64,000 bases of DNA from DATCDE01 sp038252405 (GTDB lineage: Bacteria > Actinomycetota > Actinomycetes > Prado026). The stretch spans positions 43,097 to 107,096 of the forward strand of contig JBBSAJ010000004.1 in NCBI GenBank assembly GCA_038252405.1, written 5' to 3'. Made by a program: the position numbers and the translations under genes. Shown here piece by piece: positions 36,215 to 44,790 of this stretch (the first letter of the stretch is position 1; each line of letters starts with the position of its first letter). Below the pieces are notes generated by a model, which did not search any database, was not told the DNA's origin, and was given only the letters and a program-made list of their open reading frames with translations.

Positions 36215-36227
36215 GGTTTCGCTTTCA

Positions 36228-36246
36228 TTAGGTTAGGCATACCTAA
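36228..36246. promoter_or_regulatory. IdeR/DtxR-type iron box upstream of efeU
   Basis: The 19-mer TTAGGTTAGGCATACCTAA matches the IdeR/DtxR consensus (TTAGGTTAGGCTAACCTAA) with two central differences. It lies 13 nt before the efeU GTG and covers the stop codon of the upstream glutaredoxin-like gene. Confidence 0.85.
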
Positions 36247-36512
36247 CCACGCCTGTCCCCGGTGCTGTCAACTGCGGCCAGCGCGGCGCGCAGCCGCCGC
36301 TCGTCCACCCGCCAGAAGTCGTGCTGCTCGCCGTCCACGAGGGTGACCGGGATCTGCTCCCAGTACCGCTCGAGCAGGTCGGAGTCGCCGGTGATGTCCT
36401 GCTCCGCCCACCCCACCCCCAGCTCGGCGCAGACCCGAGCCACGACCGCCCGGGCGTCGTCGCACAGGTGGCAGCCGGGGCGGCCGAGCAGGAGCACCCG
36501 CGGCGCCGTCAC
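36243..36512 (-). CDS. Glutaredoxin-like thioredoxin-fold protein
   Basis: 89-aa glutaredoxin-like (DUF836 type) protein. VLLLGRPGCHLCDDARAVV carries the redox pair CxxC, followed by the ITGDSDLLERYWEQIPVTLV block with the cis-Pro. GTG 36512 overlaps the stop of the acyl-CoA ligase-like gene by 4 nt. From memory, a similar gene lies near hemA in mycobacteria. Partner unknown. Its stop codon is within the iron box. Confidence 0.8.
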   Translation of the reverse strand: MTAPRVLLLGRPGCHLCDDARAVVARVCAELGVGWAEQDITGDSDLLERYWEQIPVTLVDGEQHDFWRVDERRLRAALAAVDSTGDRRG

Positions 36513-37999
36513 GGGGCCTCCCGCAGCCGCTGCTTGCTCACCTTGCCCACCGGGGAGTGCGGCAGCCGCTCCACGAACTGCACGATGGTCGGCCACTTGA
36601 ACCGGGCCAGCCGGGTGGCCACGTGCTCGTGCAGCTCCTCGGCGGTCAGCTCGGCGCCCGGCCGGAGCACGACGTAGGCCTTCACGGCCTCGCCCGAGTA
36701 GGGGTGCGACACCCCCATCACGGCCACCTCGGCGACGTCCGGATGGCTGGCGATGGCGTCCTCGACCTCCCGCGGGTAGACGTTGAACCCGCTGACGATG
36801 ACCAGCTCCTTGCGACGGTCGACCAGCACCAGGTCGCCGTCGTCGTCGCCGTAGGCGACGTCGCCGGTGGCGAACCAGCCGTCGGCGTCCGGCCCGTCGC
36901 TGCCGTCCGGCCAGTACCCGGAGAACAGGTTGGGGCCGCGCACCCAGATCTCGCCGGGGTCGCCCTCCTCGGCATCCTCGCCGTCCTCGTCGACCAGCCG
37001 TACCTCGACCCCGGGCAGCGGGGCCCCGACCGAGCCCGGCTTGGCCCGCCCGCGGACCAGGGTGCTGCTCACGCCCGGCGCCGCCTCGGTGAGCCCGTAC
37101 CCCTCGAAGACGGGCAGCCCGGTGGTGGTGGCGATCTGGTCGAGGACGGCGGCCGGCACGGGTGCGGCGCCGGTGACCAGCAGCCGGACCCCGCGGAACG
37201 CCTCCCGCAGGTCGGGCTGCCCCGACCAGGCCACGTACATCGGCGGCGCCCCGGGGATGTTGGTGATCCCGCGCTCGCGCACGACCCGCAGCGTCTCGGC
37301 CGGGTCAAACCGGTCGACGAGGACGGCGGTCGCCGCGACGCGGGTCACCTGCGCGAGGGTGCCGTTGAGCGCGTAGATGTGGAACATCGGCAGCACGAGC
37401 AGCACCACGTCGTCCGGCGCCACGGCCTGGACGGCCAGCCCGTGGACCTGCTCGACGCTGGCCAGCAGCGCCCGGTGGGTGAGCATCGCCGCGCGGCTCC
37501 GGCCGCTCGTGCCGGACGTGTAGAGCAGGACGGCGAGGTCCTCGGCGCCGGTGTCGTGCGGTCGGGGCTGGCCGGTGAACGAGCCGAACGCGGTCTCGCC
37601 GGGGGCCGGGGCCCCGACGACGACCCGGATCGGTCCGTCCGTGGCCGGCTGGGCGCGGACCGCCGTGGCCGCCGTCCGGTCGAAGACGATTGCGCGGGCC
37701 CCGGAGTCGGCGAGCAGGTGCGCGATCTCGGGCACGGTGGAGCCGGTGTTCACCGGGACAGCGACCAGCCCGACCCGCAGCGCGCCGAAGTAGGTGGTCA
37801 CGAACTCGGCGCAGTTGCCCAGCGCGATGGCCACCCGGTCGCCGGGCGCCAGCCCGAGCCCCTGCAGCCCGGCCCCCACGGTGTCGACCTGGGCGTCGAC
37901 CTGGGCCCAGGTCAGCGCCCGCTCGCCGTCCAGCACTGCGGCATGGTCGGGCCGCTGGCCCGCCGCGGCCCGCACCAGATCGGCGAGATTGGCTCCCAC
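36509..37999 (-). CDS. AMP-dependent acyl-CoA synthetase/ligase-like protein
   Basis: ANL-superfamily enzyme of 496 aa. Motifs: P-loop LLYTSGTSGRSRAAMLTH, FHIYALNGT, GYGLTEAAPG, FATGDVAYGD, DRRKELVIVSGFNVYPREVE and catalytic Lys in SPVGKVSKQRLR. The P-loop differs from the usual TSGTTGxPKG: the conserved Lys is Arg and the second Gly is Ala. Substrate could be a fatty acid or carboxylate. It starts at GTG 37999; GAGACT lies 6 nt upstream, so it may be leaderless. Confidence 0.82.
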   Translation of the reverse strand: MGANLADLVRAAAGQRPDHAAVLDGERALTWAQVDAQVDTVGAGLQGLGLAPGDRVAIALGNCAEFVTTYFGALRVGLVAVPVNTGSTVPEIAHLLADSGARAIVFDRTAATAVRAQPATDGPIRVVVGAPAPGETAFGSFTGQPRPHDTGAEDLAVLLYTSGTSGRSRAAMLTHRALLASVEQVHGLAVQAVAPDDVVLLVLPMFHIYALNGTLAQVTRVAATAVLVDRFDPAETLRVVRERGITNIPGAPPMYVAWSGQPDLREAFRGVRLLVTGAAPVPAAVLDQIATTTGLPVFEGYGLTEAAPGVSSTLVRGRAKPGSVGAPLPGVEVRLVDEDGEDAEEGDPGEIWVRGPNLFSGYWPDGSDGPDADGWFATGDVAYGDDDGDLVLVDRRKELVIVSGFNVYPREVEDAIASHPDVAEVAVMGVSHPYSGEAVKAYVVLRPGAELTAEELHEHVATRLARFKWPTIVQFVERLPHSPVGKVSKQRLREAP

Positions 38000-38014
38000 G
38001 CTCGGAGTCTCCCA

Positions 38015-38020
38015 TACGCT
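38015..38020 (+). promoter_or_regulatory. -10 box of the HAD phosphatase gene (leaderless)
   Basis: TACGCT ends 8 nt before the ATG at 38029. It lies in a 29-bp divergent gap. Confidence 0.55.
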
Positions 38021-38028
38021 CAGGGCCC

Positions 38029-38919
38029 ATGGCCGAGCGTTCCGAACTCGCCCCTGCGGTCGTCGCCGGCCAGGCCGCGGCTGCCGTGGCCGAGGTCGAG
38101 GCGGCCCTGATGGCCGCGCCCGACCCCACGGCCGCCGCCTTCTTCGACCTCGACAACACAGTCGTGCGCGGCGCCTCGATCTACCACCTGGCCAGGGGCC
38201 TGGCCCGGCGCAAGTTCTTCACCGTCCGCGACGTCGTCGGCTTCGCCAGCGACCAGGTGAAGTTTCGGGTGTTCGGCCAGGAGGACCTCGCCGACATGGC
38301 GGACGCCACCGAGGCGGCGCTCAGCTTCGTCGAGGGCCACCAGGTGTCCGAGATGGTCCAGCTGGCCAGGGAGATCTTCGACGAGTCGATCGGCGGCAAG
38401 CTCTATCCCGGCACCCTAACGCTGGCCCGGGCACACCTGGACGCCGGCCAGCGGGTCTGGCTGGTGTCCGCCGCGCCGGTCGAGATGGCCTCGGTCATCG
38501 CCAAGCGGCTGGGGCTCACCGGGGCGCTCGGCACCGTGTCGGAGACCCGGGGCGGCGTCTACACCGGCCGGCTGGTCGGCAAGCCGCTGCACGGCCCGGC
38601 CAAGGCGGAGGCGGTGCGCGCGCTGGCCGCGCGCGAGGGCCTGGACCTGCAGCGCTGCGCCGCGTACTCCGACTCCTCCAACGACATCCCGATGCTCTCG
38701 CTCGTCGGCGACCCGTGCGCGATCAACCCGGACACCAAGCTGCTACGGCACGCTCGCGACCTGGGCTGGCGCGTGCACGACTACCGCACCGGTCGCAAGG
38801 CCGCCAAGATCGGGCTGCCGGTGATGGCCGCTGCGGGGACGGTCGCCGGGATCGCGGCCACGGCGGTCGCCATCGACCGCCACCGCCGCCACCCCCCGCC
38901 CGGGGCCGCCCCCTCCTGA
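38029..38919 (+). CDS. HAD-IB phosphatase (SerB1 type)
   Basis: HAD-superfamily phosphatase (296 aa). Motif I FFDLDNTVVRGAS (residues 40-52), motif II Ser in WLVSAAP, Lys in HGPAKAEAVRAL and motif III YSDSSNDIPML are all visible. The C-terminus has one hydrophobic helix (GLPVMAAAGTVAGIAATAVA), so it may be membrane-anchored. Mycobacterial SerB1 is the nearest named relative; phosphoserine as substrate is not proven. Confidence 0.85.
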   Translation: MAERSELAPAVVAGQAAAAVAEVEAALMAAPDPTAAAFFDLDNTVVRGASIYHLARGLARRKFFTVRDVVGFASDQVKFRVFGQEDLADMADATEAALSFVEGHQVSEMVQLAREIFDESIGGKLYPGTLTLARAHLDAGQRVWLVSAAPVEMASVIAKRLGLTGALGTVSETRGGVYTGRLVGKPLHGPAKAEAVRALAAREGLDLQRCAAYSDSSNDIPMLSLVGDPCAINPDTKLLRHARDLGWRVHDYRTGRKAAKIGLPVMAAAGTVAGIAATAVAIDRHRRHPPPGAAPS

Positions 38920-38922
38920 CCC

Positions 38923-39050
38923 GCATGAAGGTGCCCTTCTGTGCGCACTGCCGCACACGGCGCACCTTCATCGGACGGCGACCGCCCGCGAGGCGCCGTC
39001 CATGAAGGGTGGGAAGGTGCGGCCCTGCGCACAGAAGGGCACCTTCATGC
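38923..39050. repeat. 128-nt palindromic element with perfect 25-bp arms
   Basis: The arms 38923-38947 and 39026-39050 are exact reverse complements over 25 bases. Each arm holds a smaller palindrome, GAAGG-TGC-CCTTC. Inside, 38965-38980 and 38994-39008 form a second stem (15 bp with one bulged C). It fills the gap between the convergent HAD phosphatase and acyltransferase genes. It may act as a two-way terminator or be a REP/MITE-type repeat. No ORF is inside. Confidence 0.85.
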
Positions 39051-39062
39051 AGGTTGGGGGGG

Positions 39063-40112
39063 TCAGAAGAAGACGCTGCGGCGCTGGACGAGCAGCCGGT
39101 AGAGGGTCTGCTGGATGGTCTCGCGGACCTGGTCGGTCAGGTTGAACACGAGCATCGGGTCGTCCGCCGCGCTGTCGACGAAGGTGTCCGTGGGGATCGG
39201 CTCCCCGAACTCGATGATCCACTTGCTGGGCAGCGGCACCATGCCCAGCGGCCCGAGCCAGGGGAACGTCGGGGTGAGCGGGAAGTACGGCAGCCCGAAC
39301 AGCCGGGCCAGGGTCCGGGCGTTGCCCACGATCGGGTAGATCTCCTCGGCGCCCACGATCGAGACCGGAATGATCGGCACCTTGGTGCGAAGCGCCGCGG
39401 AGACGAACCCGCCGCGGCCGAACCGCTGCAGCTTGTACCGCTCCGAGAACGGCTTGCCGACCCCCTTGAACCCCTCCGGCCACACGCCCACGAGCTCACC
39501 GCGGCGCAGCAGCCGCTCGGCGTCCTCGTTGCAGGCCAGCGTGCCGCCGGTCTTGCGGGCGAACTCACCGACCACGGGGGTGGCGAACACCAGGTTCGCG
39601 CCGAGCATCCGCAGCGGACGGCGGGCCGGATGATGGTCCAGCAGCGCCAGCTGGGTCATCACCGCGTCGATCGCGATGGTTCCCGAGTGGTTGGCGACCA
39701 CCAGCGCGCCGCCGGTGTCCGGCACGTTCTCCAGTCCGCGGGTCTCCACCCGGAACCACGAGCTGTAGAGCGGCCGCAGCGCCGCGAACAGCACCTTGTC
39801 GGTCAGCTCGGGGTCGAAGCCGAAGTCGTCGACGACGTAGTCGCCGGTGATCCGGCGGCGCAGGAAGGCCAACGCCGCAGCCACCTTGGCATCGACGTCG
39901 GCGCCCGCGGGCAGCGGCTGCAGCGCCTCGGTCACCGCGGCCCGGACCCGCTCGGCCTCGCTCAGCGGCAGCTGCTCGGCTGCGGGCGGCTCGACCGGCG
40001 GCGGCTCGACCGGCGCCTGCGGCTGGGTGGGCCGGGCGGCCTTCTTCGCCCGCGGACGGCGTGGCTTGGCCGGGTCGCCGTCCCCGATCGGGATCACCTT
40101 CGCCTCAGCCAT
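39063..40112 (-). CDS. 1-acyl-glycerol-3-phosphate acyltransferase-like (PlsC family)
   Basis: 349-aa acyltransferase. The HX4D catalytic motif is VVANHSGTIAIDAVM (about residue 140), followed by the substrate motif GVWPEGFKG and a VPIIPVSIVGAEE block. The first ~50 residues are Lys/Pro-rich and likely disordered. The substrate may be a lysophospholipid or a mycobacterial-type lipid. ATG/GTG start 40112 overlaps the epimerase stop by 8 nt. Confidence 0.85.
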   Translation of the reverse strand: MAEAKVIPIGDGDPAKPRRPRAKKAARPTQPQAPVEPPPVEPPAAEQLPLSEAERVRAAVTEALQPLPAGADVDAKVAAALAFLRRRITGDYVVDDFGFDPELTDKVLFAALRPLYSSWFRVETRGLENVPDTGGALVVANHSGTIAIDAVMTQLALLDHHPARRPLRMLGANLVFATPVVGEFARKTGGTLACNEDAERLLRRGELVGVWPEGFKGVGKPFSERYKLQRFGRGGFVSAALRTKVPIIPVSIVGAEEIYPIVGNARTLARLFGLPYFPLTPTFPWLGPLGMVPLPSKWIIEFGEPIPTDTFVDSAADDPMLVFNLTDQVRETIQQTLYRLLVQRRSVFF

Positions 40113-41145
40113 CGGCCCGGCTCCCCACGAGTACCGCCGCCAGCCGGTCCTCGACGGCCTCGACCGTCGACGGCGGCAGGTGCCGGTTCAGCTGGTGGGC
40201 CCGCACGAAGTCGTCAAAGGTGCCCGACGTCGTCCACTGCGGCTCGAAGCCGAGCCGGCTGCGCATCCGGGTGGTGTCCAGCCCGCGACCATAGGTGAGG
40301 AAGCGCAGCTGCTCGGGGGAGAAGTCGACCACCTGGGCCCGGCGCACCAGCCCGCCGATGGAGGAGACGAACGGCGCGAACAGCGGCAGCGTCGGGCGGC
40401 CGGCCCGGTGCACGGCCTGGGAGAGCAGCAGCACGCCGTCGCCGGCGATGTTGAAGGTGCCCGGGTGGTCGGTCACGGTGGTGCGGCGCAGCACCTCGAG
40501 CCCGTCCTCCTCGTGCACGAACTGCACCCGTGGGTCGAAGCCGAGCACGGTGGGCACGACCGGCAGCGAGAAGTACGCGGACATCGGGGTCTCGATCCGG
40601 GGCCCCAGGAAGTTCGCGAAGCGCAGCACGGTGACCGTGACGTCCGGGCGGCGCCGAGCGAACCCACGGACGTACCCCTCCACCTCGACCGAGTCCTTGG
40701 CGAAGCCGGCCCGCGGCAGCGCCTTCGGCTCCATGTCCTCGGTGAACATGGCCGGATCCTTGGGCGAGGCGCCATAGACGGTCGACGACGACTTCACCAC
40801 GAGCTTGCGAACCGAGGGCGCCTTCTGGCAGGCGGCCAGCAGCTGCATGGTGCCGATAACGTTGACCTCTTTCATGATCATCCGGCCGCCGGCACTGCCG
40901 GGCTGGGCCAGGACGCTCATGTGGACGACGGTGTCGACCTCGGCGCTCGCGATGACCTTCGCGATGATCGGGTTGCGGATGTCGGCCCGGACGAACTCGG
41001 CCTCGCCGATGTCGTCACGCGGGGGCACGACGTCCACACCGATGACCCGGTCGATCGTCGGGTCCTCGGTGAGCATCCGAGCGAGCCGGCCGCCCAAGTA
41101 GCGCGCCACACCAGTGACGAGCACGACTCGGGTCTGGCCGGCCAT
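40105..41145 (-). CDS. NAD-dependent epimerase/dehydratase (extended SDR)
   Basis: 346-aa extended SDR. The nucleotide motif VLVTGVARYLGGRLA lies at the N-terminus. VHMSVLAQPGSAGG and the active-site region VVKSSSTVYGASPKDP follow; the YxxxK motif is present as YGASPK-like spacing. Often named GalE2 in mycobacteria, but the substrate is unknown. It lies 7 nt after bS22 and is coupled to the acyltransferase, which suggests an envelope-lipid or glycan role (inference). Confidence 0.83.
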   Translation of the reverse strand: MAGQTRVVLVTGVARYLGGRLARMLTEDPTIDRVIGVDVVPPRDDIGEAEFVRADIRNPIIAKVIASAEVDTVVHMSVLAQPGSAGGRMIMKEVNVIGTMQLLAACQKAPSVRKLVVKSSSTVYGASPKDPAMFTEDMEPKALPRAGFAKDSVEVEGYVRGFARRRPDVTVTVLRFANFLGPRIETPMSAYFSLPVVPTVLGFDPRVQFVHEEDGLEVLRRTTVTDHPGTFNIAGDGVLLLSQAVHRAGRPTLPLFAPFVSSIGGLVRRAQVVDFSPEQLRFLTYGRGLDTTRMRSRLGFEPQWTTSGTFDDFVRAHQLNRHLPPSTVEAVEDRLAAVLVGSRADG

Positions 41146-41152
41146 CGCAGGG

Positions 41153-41251
41153 CTACTTCTTGTTGCGGCGCTGCACGCGCGTCTTCTTGAGCAGCTTGCG
41201 GTGCTTCTTCTTGGCCATCCGCTTGCGACGCTTCTTGATGACGGAGCCCAC
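41153..41251 (-). CDS. Small ribosomal protein bS22 (AURKAIP1/COX24 domain)
   Basis: 32-aa highly basic protein beginning MGSVIKKRRKRMAKKKHRK, nearly identical to mycobacterial bS22, which binds 16S rRNA near the decoding region. About half the residues are Lys/Arg. It starts at GTG 41251 with GAGGA about 5 nt upstream. It has its own promoter candidate (TAGGCT at 41292-41287). It is too short for most gene finders. Confidence 0.93.
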   Translation of the reverse strand: MGSVIKKRRKRMAKKKHRKLLKKTRVQRRNKK

Positions 41252-41286
41252 GGTGTCCTCGATGTCTTCCGGTGGATGCGGCCCTC

Positions 41287-41292
41287 AGCCTA
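41287..41292 (-). promoter_or_regulatory. -10 box of the bS22 gene
   Basis: TAGGCT on minus would start a transcript near 41280, giving a ~29-nt leader with an SD site before bS22. Confidence 0.45.
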
Positions 41293-41325
41293 CCGGCACG
41301 AGGTGCGCGGCCACGGCCGAGTGGC

Positions 41326-41535
41326 TCAGGCGGTCTCGACGAAGGAGTCGCGCAGGTAGTCGTGCACGGCCCCCTCGGGCACGCGGAACGAGCGGCCCAC
41401 CCGGATCGCGGGCAGGTCACCGGCGTGGACCAGCCGGTACACGGTCATCTTCGACACGCGCATGATGCCGGCCACCTCGGCCACCGTCAGGAAGCGCACC
41501 TCAGACAGGGGCTGGTCCCCCGATCCTGACGCCAT
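41326..41535 (-). CDS. BldC-like helix-turn-helix DNA-binding protein
   Basis: 69-aa MerR/excisionase-type DNA-binding protein: FLTVAEVAGIMRVSKMTVYR is the helix-turn-helix, followed by the wing LPAIRVGRSFRVPEGAVHDY. Similar to BldC and to the mycobacterial gene next to proC. No effector domain. ATG 41535. The 137-bp gap 41536-41672 holds a weak -10 candidate (TACCAT, 41615-41610) and nothing else I can name. Confidence 0.88.
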   Translation of the reverse strand: MASGSGDQPLSEVRFLTVAEVAGIMRVSKMTVYRLVHAGDLPAIRVGRSFRVPEGAVHDYLRDSFVETA

Positions 41536-41672
41536 CGCGCACCGCACCTTCGTCTGCGCGTCCGCCGCAACGGCTCCCCACCGTCGCAGGTCACGGACAC
41601 GTCCGCTCGATGGTAGTGACGACCGGCGTCGTCGCGGGAGGGGAATGCGCAAACCCGAAACGTGACCCCTCG

Positions 41673-42869
41673 CTACAGGTCGAGGTCGGGGTCCAGCCCG
41701 TGCAGCGGGAACACGGCGCTGCGGGTGGCCGCGACCGCGCGGTCGAGCAGGTCGTCGTGCGGGTCGTAGCCGGAGCTCCACCGCCGGACGACCGGCTCGG
41801 CGCCGTCGGTCATGTGGCCCGGCCCGGTCCGGCCAAGCCGCTCGAGCACGTACTCGATCCACCCGGCGGGGACGGCCGTGGCCGGGTCCACCCGGCGTCC
41901 GACGACCTCGCCGATGAGGTGCGCCCAGGCCCTGGGCACCACCTCGACGTGCTCGTACCCGCCGCCACCGAACGACACCCAGCGTCCGTCGGCGTGGTCG
42001 TGCGCGAGCGAGTGCAGCGCCCGGTAGGCCGCACGCTGCCCGTCCACCGTCAGCGCCAGGTGCGCCAGCGGGTCCAGGAAGTGGCTGTCACAGCCGTGCT
42101 GGGTCACCAGCAGCTGCGGCCGGAACGTCGCGATCAGCTGTGGGACGACGGCGTGGAAGGCGCGCAGCCAGCCCTCGTCCCCGGTGCCGGGTGGCAGCGC
42201 GACGTTCACCGCGGTGCCCTCGGCCCCAGGGCCGCCGATCTCCTGCGGGTAGCCGGTGCCGGGGAACAGGGTGCGCGGCGTCTCGTGCAGCGAGATGGTC
42301 AGCACCCGGGGGTCGCGCCAGAACGCCCGCTCGACGCCGTCCCCGTGGTGGACGTCGATGTCGACGTAGGCGACCCGCTCGGCGCCGGTGGCCAGCGCCC
42401 AGGCGATCGCCACCGCCACGTCGTTGTAGATGCAAAACCCGGACGCCGACGACGCCATCGCGTGGTGCAGCCCGCCCGCGATGTTGATCGCGTGCTCGGA
42501 GTCGGCGTCCGGGCCCCACACCGAGCGCATGGCCACCAGGCTGGCCCCGACCACGTGGGCCGCCGCGTCGTGCATGCCGGGGAACACCGGGTCGTCCTCG
42601 GTGCCCAGGCCGTGCCCGAGGTCGACCGTGCGGGGGTCTTCGGCGGCCCGCCGGACGGCCTCGATGTAGTCCGCCGTGTGCACCAGCATGAGCTCGTCGT
42701 CGGTGGCCAGGTCGGCGGTCTTCTCGACGACGTTCGGCCCGTCCAGCAGCCCGAGGTCGCGGGCCAGCCGGACCGCGAGCTCGACGCGCACCGGAGCCAA
42801 CGGGTGGCCTGGCCCGAAGTTGTAGGCGGCCATCCGGTCGTCCCAGACGAAGGTGACCCGCTCGCTCAT
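41673..42869 (-). CDS. acuC: Acetoin utilization protein AcuC (histone-deacetylase family)
   Basis: Zn-dependent class I/II-like deacetylase (398 aa), probably acting on acetyl-lysine in proteins such as acetyl-CoA synthetase. The active site is visible in AGGLHHAMASSASGFCIYND, VDIDVHHGDGVERAFW and SLHETPRTLFPGTG, with a catalytic Tyr region GGGGYEHVEVVPRAW. Length is normal. It is a single gene; TAGCGT lies 6 nt before ATG 42869, so it may be leaderless. Confidence 0.92.
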   Translation of the reverse strand: MSERVTFVWDDRMAAYNFGPGHPLAPVRVELAVRLARDLGLLDGPNVVEKTADLATDDELMLVHTADYIEAVRRAAEDPRTVDLGHGLGTEDDPVFPGMHDAAAHVVGASLVAMRSVWGPDADSEHAINIAGGLHHAMASSASGFCIYNDVAVAIAWALATGAERVAYVDIDVHHGDGVERAFWRDPRVLTISLHETPRTLFPGTGYPQEIGGPGAEGTAVNVALPPGTGDEGWLRAFHAVVPQLIATFRPQLLVTQHGCDSHFLDPLAHLALTVDGQRAAYRALHSLAHDHADGRWVSFGGGGYEHVEVVPRAWAHLIGEVVGRRVDPATAVPAGWIEYVLERLGRTGPGHMTDGAEPVVRRWSSGYDPHDDLLDRAVAATRSAVFPLHGLDPDLDL

Positions 42870-42875
42870 AGCCGC

Positions 42876-42881
42876 ACGCTA
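42876..42881 (-). promoter_or_regulatory. -10 box of acuC (leaderless)
   Basis: TAGCGT on minus ends 6 nt before the acuC ATG at 42869. Confidence 0.55.
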
Positions 42882-42915
42882 CCGGCGGCCCCCGCGCGCC
42901 CAGCGGCCACGGTGC

Positions 42916-44100
42916 TCACTCGCTGCGCAGCGCGACGACCGGGTCCAGCCGGCCGGCCCGGCGAGCCGGGACGACACCGAAGAACACCCCCACGCCGACC
43001 GACACCCCGAAGGCCAGCAGCAGCGACCACCAGGCGACGACCGCGGGCAGCGGCGAGAGGGTGTCGGCCAGCACCGAGGCGCCGACGCCCAGCGCCATCC
43101 CGAGGCCACCGCCCACGGTGGTGAGCAGCACCGCCTCGATGAGGAACTGCGCGGTGATGTCGCGCTGCTTGGCCCCGAGCGCCTTGCGCAGCCCGATCTC
43201 CCGGGTCCGCTCCCGGACCGACACGAGCATGATGTTCGAGACGCCGACGCCGCCGACCAGCAGCGAGATCGCAGCGATCGCGGACAGCACGAGGGTGAGC
43301 AGGCTGAGGATCGTGCCGATGGTGCCCAGGATCTGGGTCTGGGTGACCGCCGAGAACTTCTCGCCCGGGTACTTCTGCTCGAGCCCGCTGACGATGCGGC
43401 TCTGCAGCGAGGGGATCGAGTCGATGGTCGGGGCCTTCACGGCGAGCCCGTCGATGCGGTCGACGCCGAACAGCCGCTGTGCCGCCGTGACCGGGATGCT
43501 GATCTCCTTGTCCCGGCTGACCCCGAACGTCGAGCCCTGCGAGGCGAACACTCCGATCACCCGGAACCGCACCCCGGCGACGGACACCTGCCGGCCCAGC
43601 GGCTCGACGTCGCCGAACAGCTCGGCGGCCACGTCGGACCCCAGGACGGCCACCCGGCGCCGGGTGTCGACGTCGGCCCGGCTGAGGAAGCGGCCCCTGG
43701 CCAGCGGCCGGTCCAGCACGTTGGGCACGTTCTCGTTGGTGCCGTTGACCGTCACGAACACGTCGTTGGCCCCGGACCGGACGTCCTCGCCGGAGCTCAG
43801 CGTGGTCGCCACCGCGGAGCGGTCGCCGACGATGCGCCCCACGTAGTCGACGTCGGCCAGGGTCAGTCGGCTCAGGGTCGGCGTGGTGCCGAAGGAGAAC
43901 TCGCCCGGCACCACGAGGATCAGGTTCGAGCCGAGCCCCTGGACCTGCTGTTCCACCTCGCGCTTGGCCCCGCTGCCGATCGCCACCAGGACGACGACCG
44001 CCGCCACTCCGATGATCACGCCGAGCATGGTCAGCCCGCTGCGCAGCCGGTTCGCCAGCAGCGCGTCCCAGGCGGCGCCGAACGCCTCGCGCAGCCTCAT
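42916..44100 (-). CDS. MacB/FtsX-type ABC transporter permease
   Basis: 394-aa permease. One helix at the N-terminus (GLTMLGVIIGVAAVVVLVAI), a ~220-residue extracytoplasmic MacB core domain, then three helices at the C-terminus. VGGVGVSNIMLVSVRERTRE and IGLRKALGAKQRDI are FtsX-domain signatures. It starts at ATG 44100, overlapping the ATPase stop by 4 nt. Last gene of the HlyD-ATPase-permease operon; an export role is inferred. Confidence 0.9.
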   Translation of the reverse strand: MRLREAFGAAWDALLANRLRSGLTMLGVIIGVAAVVVLVAIGSGAKREVEQQVQGLGSNLILVVPGEFSFGTTPTLSRLTLADVDYVGRIVGDRSAVATTLSSGEDVRSGANDVFVTVNGTNENVPNVLDRPLARGRFLSRADVDTRRRVAVLGSDVAAELFGDVEPLGRQVSVAGVRFRVIGVFASQGSTFGVSRDKEISIPVTAAQRLFGVDRIDGLAVKAPTIDSIPSLQSRIVSGLEQKYPGEKFSAVTQTQILGTIGTILSLLTLVLSAIAAISLLVGGVGVSNIMLVSVRERTREIGLRKALGAKQRDITAQFLIEAVLLTTVGGGLGMALGVGASVLADTLSPLPAVVAWWSLLLAFGVSVGVGVFFGVVPARRAGRLDPVVALRSE

Positions 44101-44789
44101 CCGGCTGCGGTGTCCCGTTCGATCAGCCCGTCCCGCACGTACACCTGGCGGCGGGCCCGCGCGGCGATGTCGTGGTCGTGGGTGACCAGAACGACGGCCA
44201 CCCCGCGCTCCCGGTTCAGCCGCTCCAGGATGCCCATCAGCTCGGCCCCGCTGGCGGTGTCCAGGTTGCCGGTCGGCTCGTCGGCGAGCAGCACCTGCGG
44301 GTCGCCGACGAGCGCCCTGGCGATGGCCACCCGCTGCTGCTCGCCGCCGGACATCTGGGCCGGCCGGTGGCCCAGCCGGTGCCCGAGGCCGACCGCCTCC
44401 AGCGCGGCCACCGCCCGCTCCACCCGCTCCGGCCTGCGGACGCCCCGGTACACCAGGGGCAGCGCCACGTTGTCCGTGGCCGACGTCCGTGGCAGCAGCT
44501 GGAAGGACTGGAAGACGAACCCGATGGTGCGGTTGCGCAGCTCGGCCAGGTCGTTCGGCGCGAGCTCGGTGATGTCACTGCCACCGATCCGCAGCACACC
44601 CGAGGACGGCTTGTCCAGACAGCCGAGCAGGTGCATGAGGGTGGACTTGCCCGACCCGGACGGGCCGACCACCGCGATGTACTCCCCCGGCTGCACCCGC
44701 AGCGACACCCCGCGCAGCGCCACGACCTCCACGCCCTCGAGCTGGTAGACCCGGGTGACGTCGACAGCCTCGACGGCGGACGAGGTCAC
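44097..44789 (-). CDS. ABC transporter ATP-binding protein (LolD/MacB type)
   Basis: 230-aa ATPase with Walker A GPSGSGKSTLMHLL, Q-loop VFQSFQLLP, signature MSGGEQQRVAIARAL, Walker B VLLADEPTGNLDTASG and H-loop LVTHDHDIA. The ADEPTGNLD form is typical of MacB/LolD ATPases. It is one base from the HlyD gene and coupled to the permease. Confidence 0.92.
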   Translation of the reverse strand: MTSSAVEAVDVTRVYQLEGVEVVALRGVSLRVQPGEYIAVVGPSGSGKSTLMHLLGCLDKPSSGVLRIGGSDITELAPNDLAELRNRTIGFVFQSFQLLPRTSATDNVALPLVYRGVRRPERVERAVAALEAVGLGHRLGHRPAQMSGGEQQRVAIARALVGDPQVLLADEPTGNLDTASGAELMGILERLNRERGVAVVLVTHDHDIAARARRQVYVRDGLIERDTAAG

Positions 44790-44790
44790 G

